A stretch of DNA of 5,181 nucleotides from Solirubrobacterales bacterium (GTDB lineage: Bacteria > Actinomycetota > Thermoleophilia > Solirubrobacterales > 70-9). The notes beneath the pieces were generated by a model. That model was not told the DNA's origin. It worked only from the letters and a program-made list of their open reading frames with translations, and did not search any database. Where the stretch lies: NCBI GenBank assembly GCA_030152505.1, contig JASLJO010000174.1, positions 1 to 5,181 on the forward strand, written 5' to 3'. Below are positions 1-3,403 of the stretch, in pieces (within the stretch, counting starts at the first letter, position 1; the number at the start of each line of letters is the position of its first letter). The translations under genes and the position numbers were made by a program.

Positions 1-1
1 G

Positions 2-100
2 GCAAAGCCCGGCGAGGACCCCGGTGCGCTCTCCGCCCGACTGCTCGCCGAGATCCGGGGGCTCGTCCCACCCTCGCGCTCTTGGCACAAGCGCAGCTAG
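2..100 (+). CDS. C-terminal end of an unidentified protein (5' incomplete)
   Basis: From the left edge, the frame starting at base 2 stays open for 32 codons and stops at TAG 98-100. Its translation ends in a helix-like stretch, ALSARLLAEIRGLVPP, followed by a basic tail, SRSWHKRS. Residue and codon choice look like real high-GC coding sequence. The frame starting at base 1 is also open through this short stretch but gives an Arg/Pro/Cys-rich product, so I prefer frame 2. The beginning lies outside the window and I do not recognise the family. Nothing here indicates a function. The stop falls 36 bases before the next start, leaving just enough room for a promoter for that gene. Confidence 0.4.
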   Translation, partial: AKPGEDPGALSARLLAEIRGLVPPSRSWHKRS

Positions 101-121
101 CTGTCTGCGAAGTATTTTGTC

Positions 122-127
122 TATGCT
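122..127 (+). promoter_or_regulatory. Candidate -10 element for the coiled-coil gene
   Basis: TATGCT fits the TANNNT -10 pattern and lies 9 bases before the ATG at 137. Transcription would start at about 134-137, giving an almost leaderless mRNA, which is common in actinobacteria. No Shine-Dalgarno sequence precedes 137 or the in-frame ATG at 146, which fits this reading. I see no convincing -35 at the usual spacing. The same hexamer recurs as the -10 of the promoter at 3257-3285. Confidence 0.35.
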
Positions 128-136
128 TGTGCCATC

Positions 137-421
137 ATGTATCGCATGACCTGGACCGACGAGCGAATGGAAGACTTCGCCAAGCACACTGACCAGCGCT
201 TCGATGCCGTCGATCAGCGCTTCGATGAAGTCAACCGGCGCTTCGATGAAGTCCACGGGCGGATCGATGACCTCGACCGGCGTGTCGACAAGCGCTTCGA
301 CAAAGTCGACACGGAGCTCCAGCGTGTCAACGATCGTCTCGATGGCCTCCATCGAATCCTCTTTCAGGGCAGCGTAGGGATCTTCGTCGCGCTGCTCGGC
401 CTGATCGCCACCCAGCTGTAG
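137..421 (+). CDS. Small tail-anchored coiled-coil protein
   Basis: A 94-residue protein of unknown function. Residues 19-46 are four near-identical heptads of the form x-x-R-F/I-D-x-V/L (DQRFDAV, DQRFDEV, NRRFDEV, HGRIDDL). They are followed by an 11-residue unit and further heptads to about residue 73. Hydrophobic residues recur at 3- and 4-residue spacing and are flanked by Asp and Arg, the pattern of a parallel coiled coil. Residues 74-91 (from ILFQGSVGIF onward) form one hydrophobic segment followed only by TQL. The protein should therefore be C-terminally anchored in the membrane with its coiled coil in the cytoplasm. The alternative start at ATG 146 (MTWTDERMED) gives a natural N-terminus. 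I list 137 because of the -10 spacing, but 146 is almost equally likely. Many bacteria have small coiled-coil/membrane proteins like this without assigned roles, and I cannot name the family. Confidence 0.8.
   Translation: MYRMTWTDERMEDFAKHTDQRFDAVDQRFDEVNRRFDEVHGRIDDLDRRVDKRFDKVDTELQRVNDRLDGLHRILFQGSVGIFVALLGLIATQL
191..274 (+). repeat. Four tandem 21-bp units encoding coiled-coil heptads
   Basis: Units at 191-211, 212-232, 233-253 and 254-274 each encode one heptad. Units 2 and 3 share a run of 15 identical bases, CGCTTCGATGAAGTC minus small flanking changes, and unit 1 matches the first half. Unit 4 is more diverged. The repeat length equals one coiled-coil heptad, so unit gain or loss by slippage would keep both the reading frame and the coil register. 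Confidence 0.8.
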
Positions 422-432
422 CGGGTTACAGC
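415..432. terminator. Hairpin spanning both convergent stop codons
   Basis: GCTGTAG (415-421) and TTACAGC (426-432) pair over six Watson-Crick pairs plus one G-T wobble around the four-base loop CGGG. The stem contains the TAG stop of the plus-strand gene (419-421) and the TAA stop of the minus-strand gene (426-428). Only four bases separate the two genes, so this is the only place for a shared bidirectional terminator. No T-tract follows on either strand, so it is not a canonical intrinsic terminator. Confidence 0.4.
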
Positions 433-1115
433 GAGGCGAGCAGCAGCTCGCTCAGCTCGGGTTCGAGATCGCGCAGGCGCTGGGGGTCGCCGGCGCCCGC
501 GCGAGCCGCGACCATTGCCAGGGCGGCGCCGATCAGGCGGCGCTCGAGGCCGGGGAGGGGGGTGGCGCCGCCGGGATCCGTGAGCGCGGCGCGCAGCATC
601 GCGCCGAGTTGCTCGACCAGGTCGCGGCGGGCGGCGGCGAGGGCGGCGATCTGCGGCGGCGGCTCGGCGCTGAGCAGGCGGGCGACGTCGGGCTCGGCGG
701 CGAAGAAGCCGAGCGCGGCGGCTATGCCGGCGCGGGTCCGGCCGCGGCGGTCGACTTCGGCGACCGGTCCGCGCTCCTCGACCAGCGCCGCGCAGGCGCT
801 CTCGATCTCCTGACGCAGATGACCCGCCTCGGTCTCATAGGCGGCCAGCAGGCAGGCCCAGAGGTCCTCGAAGTGCTGGTAGAAGGTGCGACTGGAGACG
901 CCGGCCAGCTCGGTCACGCGGGCCGCGGTGAGCCTGCCATAGCCCTGCTCGGCAAGTGCCACGGCCGCCGCCTCCAGCAGGCGCCGGCGCTGGTGGGCCC
1001 GGACCAGGTCCGCCGGAATGCCGTGGCGACCGGGGGAGAGGCGCAGCGGCGGCGCGGTCTCAGCCTCGGCCGGCTCTGCCAGGGCGGTGCCGGAGATGAG
1101 GCGGAGCTCGGTCAC
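426..1115 (-). CDS. TetR/AcrR-type regulator, outer gene of the left arm
   Basis: A 229-residue DNA-binding regulator. Residues 27-47 carry the extension LSPGRHGIP...QRRRLL, also found in the outer gene of the right arm. The helix-turn-helix follows at about 62-82, with the TetR signature GVSSRTFYQHF. The rest is the all-helical ligand-binding and dimerisation region, which varies between TetR proteins and does not reveal the ligand. The start is GTG at 1115-1113, overlapping the upstream gene's TGA by four bases (GTGA). GGGAGG six bases upstream decides this start. It is co-transcribed and probably translationally coupled with the gene at 1112-1813. Two oddities: the three sister regulators have ED-C-F after the HTH where this one has DLWACL, and its C-terminus ends at PELSELLLASL, before the Tyr-x-Gly that closes the shared motif in the sisters. 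TetR assignment is secure; target and ligand are unknown. Confidence 0.93.
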   Translation of the reverse strand: MTELRLISGTALAEPAEAETAPPLRLSPGRHGIPADLVRAHQRRRLLEAAAVALAEQGYGRLTAARVTELAGVSSRTFYQHFEDLWACLLAAYETEAGHLRQEIESACAALVEERGPVAEVDRRGRTRAGIAAALGFFAAEPDVARLLSAEPPPQIAALAAARRDLVEQLGAMLRAALTDPGGATPLPGLERRLIGAALAMVAARAGAGDPQRLRDLEPELSELLLASL

Positions 1116-1813
1116 TTCTCGCCTCCCGTCAGCCGCCCGCGCTCGCGCTCGAGGAAGATGCTCGCCCGCTCGAAGGCGTCTTCTGCCTCCTCCTTGCCGA
1201 AGTAGGAACCGGCGGCGAAGTGCATCAGCTCGGGCAGTGCCGCCCAGACGCGGTCCGGCTCGCCGGTGCTGAGCGCCTCGCCGACGCAGGACTCGATCCC
1301 GCCGACGACGAAGACGCCGGTGGCCTCTGGCGGTGCCGAGGCCGGGTCGAGGTCAGCGCGAGCGCTGTCGATCGCGGCGGCGAGGCGCTCGACCGCGGCT
1401 TCGTGCCGGGCCAGCGCCGGCTCGCCGGCGATCTGGACCTCGACCAAAAGCGCCCGCGCGATCGCCGACCTCGCGGTGGCGAACTGGAAGAGCCGCACGA
1501 TTGCCGCCCGCACGCCGCCCTCCCAGCCAGGAGTGGTGGCCGCGGCTTCGAGCAGGCTGACGCAGAGCCGCTCGATCCAGGTCGCGTAGGCCTGAGCGAA
1601 ACAGTCCTCCATGCTCTCGAAGTCCTTGTAGAACTGAGCGCGATGGCCGCCGCTGTGCTCGAGGATGGCGCGCACCGAAGTCTCGCGGTAGCCCCGCTCG
1701 CCGGTGGCGATCAGCACCCCTTCCATCGCGCCCTCCCGCGCATCGCCCTCGGGGGCTCCCTTCGCTCCCAGCGGATCGACCCGGTTCAGCGCTGCTGATG
1801 CATCGGCTGCCAT
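1112..1813 (-). CDS. TetR/AcrR-type regulator with unusual HTH, inner gene of the left arm
   Basis: A 233-residue regulator starting at ATG 1813-1811 (MAADAS). The frame stays open to an ATG at 1900, but that extension crosses the AT-rich divergent region and the start of the opposite gene, so I reject it. The TetR domain covers about residues 26-75. Its HTH (45-65) departs from the family: in place of a GVSxxTFYxxF turn and recognition helix it reads SGGHRAQFYKDF, followed by the common EDCFAQAY. The ligand domain contains LVEVQIAGEPAL (123-134), closely matched in the inner gene of the right arm, and the shared C-terminal LPEL...Y-x-G motif (193-206). A charged tail of 27 residues follows. 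No good Shine-Dalgarno is seen: AAGGAG at 1833-1838 is too far, and AGGG at 1817-1820 is close and weak. A short-leader mRNA from TAGTTT at 1825-1830 (minus strand) is possible. Ligand and targets are unknown. Confidence 0.9.
   Translation of the reverse strand: MAADASAALNRVDPLGAKGAPEGDAREGAMEGVLIATGERGYRETSVRAILEHSGGHRAQFYKDFESMEDCFAQAYATWIERLCVSLLEAAATTPGWEGGVRAAIVRLFQFATARSAIARALLVEVQIAGEPALARHEAAVERLAAAIDSARADLDPASAPPEATGVFVVGGIESCVGEALSTGEPDRVWAALPELMHFAAGSYFGKEEAEDAFERASIFLERERGRLTGGEK
1122..1127 (-). promoter_or_regulatory. Ribosome binding site for the GTG start at 1115
   Basis: On the minus strand GGGAGG ends six bases before GTG 1115-1113. It lies inside the last codons of the upstream regulator. 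This strong site supports the GTG start and the GTGA stop/start overlap, a usual arrangement for translational coupling. Confidence 0.75.
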
Positions 1814-1882
1814 CTGCCCTATAAAAACTACTCCTTTTTTGCCAGATATGAAAGCCTTTTCAAGTCGGGTACCCTCAACTCC
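1814..1882. promoter_or_regulatory. AT-rich divergent promoter region between two TetR operons
   Basis: These 69 bases are the only non-coding stretch between the two regulator operons, and bases 1820-1863 are conspicuously AT-rich for this window. Both operons must start here. On the plus strand TACCCT (1870-1875) lies seven bases before ATG 1883, ideal for a leaderless transcript, and no Shine-Dalgarno is present there. On the minus strand TAGTTT (1830-1825) could serve as a -10, giving a leader of only a few bases before ATG 1813. I find no convincing -35 elements at standard spacing. Confidence 0.6.
1842..1869. promoter_or_regulatory. Candidate TetR operator (imperfect dyad)
   Basis: The core TGAAA (1849-1853), GCCT, TTTCA (1858-1862) is a perfect 5+5 dyad. 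Extending outward, GA/TC (1845-1846 with 1865-1866) and CC/GG (1842-1843 with 1868-1869) also pair, so 9 of 12 arm positions match around the centre at 1855.5. TetR-family dimers usually bind dyads of roughly this size in their own divergent promoters. The dyad ends directly before the predicted -10 of the right-hand operon, where a bound repressor would block it, and it also lies upstream of the left-hand start. Which of the four regulators would bind is unknown. Confidence 0.4.
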
Positions 1883-2536
1883 ATGCAGTACCTCTCGCAA
1901 AGGCTGGCTCAGAGGCCGTCTCTGGGGCGGGAGGGAGGCCGATCCGACGAGGCCCTCCCGGCTCCGCGGCGCGAGCGGATCCTCGACGCGGCCGAGCGCT
2001 TGGCCGCCGGGCGCGGCTGCGCCGCCACCTCGATCGAAGCGATCGTCAAGGCGGCCGGCGTCTCCTCGGTCACCTTCTACGAGTACTTCGAGCGCAAGGA
2101 AGACTGCTTCGTCGCTGCCTTCGACCGGGCGGCGGACGCGGCGACCGTGGCACTGACCCAGGCGGCGGCGGGCGACCCGGCGGCGGGCGGCCTCAGCTGG
2201 TCAGAACAGTTCGCCACCGGCCTGCGGGCGCTGACCAAGCTGGTTGCCGCGGAGCCGGAGCGGGCGCGCCTCTGCTTGGTCGAGGCGCAGACCGGTGGGC
2301 CGGCGCTGAGTCTGCGCTTCGAGGCGGCGCTCGACCGGGTGGCGTCAAAGTTGCGCGAGGGCCGGGGCCTGGAGACGGCGCCGGCCGAGCTTCCCGCCAG
2401 TCACGAGGAGGCGACCGCCGGGGCGCTCGCCTGGCTGCTGCGCGAGCGGCTCGAGGCAGGGGATGTGGAGGGATTGGAGGCGCTCTATCCGGAACTGATC
2501 GACATCGCCCTCGCCCCCTACCTCGGCGATGGCTGA
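1883..2536 (+). CDS. TetR/AcrR-type regulator, inner gene of the right arm
   Basis: A 217-residue TetR-type repressor candidate. A poorly conserved polar leader (residues 1-28) precedes the DNA-binding domain. RRERILDAAERLAAGRG forms helix 1, and the HTH at about 49-69 has the classical turn and recognition helix AGVSSVTFYEYF, followed by ERKEDCF. The ligand domain holds LVEAQTGGPALSLRFEAALDR from 132, matching LVEVQIAGEPALARHEAAVER in the inner gene of the left arm, which argues that the two are paralogues. The C-terminus is YPELIDIALAPYLGDG, the motif shared across this cluster. The start at ATG 1883 has no Shine-Dalgarno but lies seven bases after TACCCT, so a leaderless mRNA is likely. 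Its end overlaps the next gene by eight bases, so the two form an operon. Ligand and targets are unknown. Confidence 0.92.
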   Translation: MQYLSQRLAQRPSLGREGGRSDEALPAPRRERILDAAERLAAGRGCAATSIEAIVKAAGVSSVTFYEYFERKEDCFVAAFDRAADAATVALTQAAAGDPAAGGLSWSEQFATGLRALTKLVAAEPERARLCLVEAQTGGPALSLRFEAALDRVASKLREGRGLETAPAELPASHEEATAGALAWLLRERLEAGDVEGLEALYPELIDIALAPYLGDG

Positions 2537-3188
2537 CCGCGGCGCACAGGGCGGCGGAGCGCTGGCCGGGAGCGAGCGACTGCCGCCCGGCCGCCACGGC
2601 CTGCCGCGCGCCTTCGTCGCCGAGAATCAGCGCGAGCGGCTGCTCAACGGCATCGTCGAGGCAGTTGCCGAGTACGGCTACAACGCGACCACGATCGGCC
2701 GGATAACCGCCGCGGCGAAGATCTCCCGTCGCACCTTCTATGAATACTTCGCGGGCAAGGAGGACTGCTTTCTTGCCGCCTACGAGATGATCGAGGCCCA
2801 CGTCCTCGACTCGATGCTGACGGCGCCGGGAGCGGCGAAGGCGTGGCCCGAGCGCGTGCGCGCCCGGGTTGCCGCCCTGCTCGAGGTCCTCTCCCGCGAT
2901 GCTGCGATCTCGCGCTGCTTCCTGGTCGAGCCACTCGCCGCCGGCGGCGAGATCGCGGCCCGCTACCGCGAGGCGATGCAGCTGATCGCCGCCGCCCTGC
3001 GCCCCGAGCCTCCGCCCACGCAGCTCGACATGGAAGTCCGAGACCAGGCCCTGATCGGTGGCATGACCACCCTGATCGTCCGCCGTCTCGACGACGTCGA
3101 GGAGCTCCTCCCCGATCTCACCGAGCTCGCCCTCGCCCCCTACGCGGGGCGCGAAGAAGCAAAGCGCCAGGCCGCACTGGCCGCCTGA
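2529..3188 (+). CDS. TetR/AcrR-type regulator, outer gene of the right arm
   Basis: A 219-residue regulator. After a Gly/Ala-rich start, residues 18-39 read LPPGRHGLP...ENQRERLL, the same extension as the outer gene of the left arm. The HTH lies at about 54-74 with AKISRRTFYEYF as turn and recognition helix, followed by AGKEDCFLAAYE. The helical ligand domain contains SRCFLVEPLAAGG (128-140), and the protein ends with LLPDLTELALAPYAG plus a short charged tail. ATG 2529 lies inside the last codons of the upstream regulator (eight-base overlap) and lacks a clear Shine-Dalgarno, so translation probably depends on termination of the upstream gene. The ordinary recognition helix suggests normal DNA binding. 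TetR assignment is secure; the ligand and regulated genes cannot be read from the sequence. The nearest downstream gene encodes a secreted protein and has its own promoter candidate. Confidence 0.93.
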   Translation: MADRGAQGGGALAGSERLPPGRHGLPRAFVAENQRERLLNGIVEAVAEYGYNATTIGRITAAAKISRRTFYEYFAGKEDCFLAAYEMIEAHVLDSMLTAPGAAKAWPERVRARVAALLEVLSRDAAISRCFLVEPLAAGGEIAARYREAMQLIAAALRPEPPPTQLDMEVRDQALIGGMTTLIVRRLDDVEELLPDLTELALAPYAGREEAKRQAALAA

Positions 3189-3213
3189 TCCGTCTCTCCT
3201 CAGTCCTATTACA

Positions 3214-3229
3214 GGCTCCTCCAGGAGCC
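3214..3229 (+). terminator. Hairpin after the right-hand TetR operon
   Basis: GGCTCCT (3214-3220) and AGGAGCC (3223-3229) are perfect inverted repeats with only CC between them. As RNA this would form six pairs around the loop TCCA. It starts 26 bases after the TGA at 3186-3188, a sensible place for a terminator, but no T-tract follows, so termination is unproven. A 16-base dyad of this kind could also be a protein-binding site. Confidence 0.4.
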
Positions 3230-3256
3230 GAATACCTTCATCTCAAAAACGTCTCC

Positions 3257-3285
3257 TTGCATTTGTAAACCATTTCTTTTATGCT
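3257..3285 (+). promoter_or_regulatory. Candidate promoter of the secreted propeller protein
   Basis: TTGCAT (3257-3262) and TATGCT (3280-3285) are separated by exactly 17 bases, the optimal sigma-70-type spacing. They lie in the most AT-rich part of the intergenic region. The -10 is identical to the one proposed at 122-127. The -35 matches TTGACA only in its first three bases. Transcription would start near 3292, giving a 5' leader of about 110 bases before the GTG at 3404. Confidence 0.5.
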
Positions 3286-3291
3286 GCCACA

Positions 3292-3403
3292 GGTCGCTCT
3301 CAGGGAGAGGGCGGCAGGGGAAGCAGCAACAGGGAAAACGACTCCTCGGGAAGGCCGCGCGAAGCGGCCGGCAGAGGGGCTCGAGGGACAAGGAGAGAGC
3401 TAC
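3292..3403 (+). promoter_or_regulatory. Structured, purine-rich 5' leader
   Basis: Three possible pairings are visible. CTCTC (3297-3301) pairs with GAGAG (3305-3309) around AGG. GGCCGC (3353-3358) pairs with GCGGCC (3364-3369) around GCGAA. CCTCG (3344-3348) pairs with CGAGG (3382-3386), enclosing the second hairpin. In addition CTCCT (3342-3346) complements the Shine-Dalgarno AGGAG (3391-3395), and GCTCTC (3296-3301) complements GAGAGC (3395-3400). The ribosome site could thus be open or sequestered. I recognise no known riboswitch class. Confidence 0.35.
3391..3395 (+). promoter_or_regulatory. Ribosome binding site for the GTG start at 3404
   Basis: AGGAG, within AAGGAGAG, ends eight bases before GTG 3404. 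It is the best Shine-Dalgarno on the plus strand of this window and fixes the start of the secreted protein, whose N-terminus then reads as a complete signal peptide. Confidence 0.75.

Noticed and set aside
562..1798. Plus-strand open frames at 562-813, 609-1205, 1018-1272, 1220-1798, 1266-1589 and 1333-1560
   Set aside because: All lie antisense or out of frame to the two left-arm TetR genes, and their translations are low-complexity Arg/Ala/Ser/Gly-rich, as expected from shadow frames in high-GC DNA.
1823..1840. AAAAA (1823-1827) and TTTTTT (1835-1840) as an operator or terminator stem
   Set aside because: A homopolymer A/T pairing around CTACTCC is weak and expected in an AT-rich promoter region. 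The dyad at 1842-1869 has mixed-base arms and is more informative.
1814..1900. Extension of the inner left TetR gene to ATG 1900
   Set aside because: It would run through the AT-rich divergent promoter region and over the first codons of the gene at 1883. The added residues do not resemble a TetR N-terminus, and no ribosome site precedes 1900.
1704..3268. Frames at 1704-2156 (+), 2193-2801 (-), 2644-2934 (-) and 2843-3268 (+)
   Set aside because: They overlap the right-arm TetR genes or the divergent region and give Pro/Arg/Ser-rich products without recognisable motifs.
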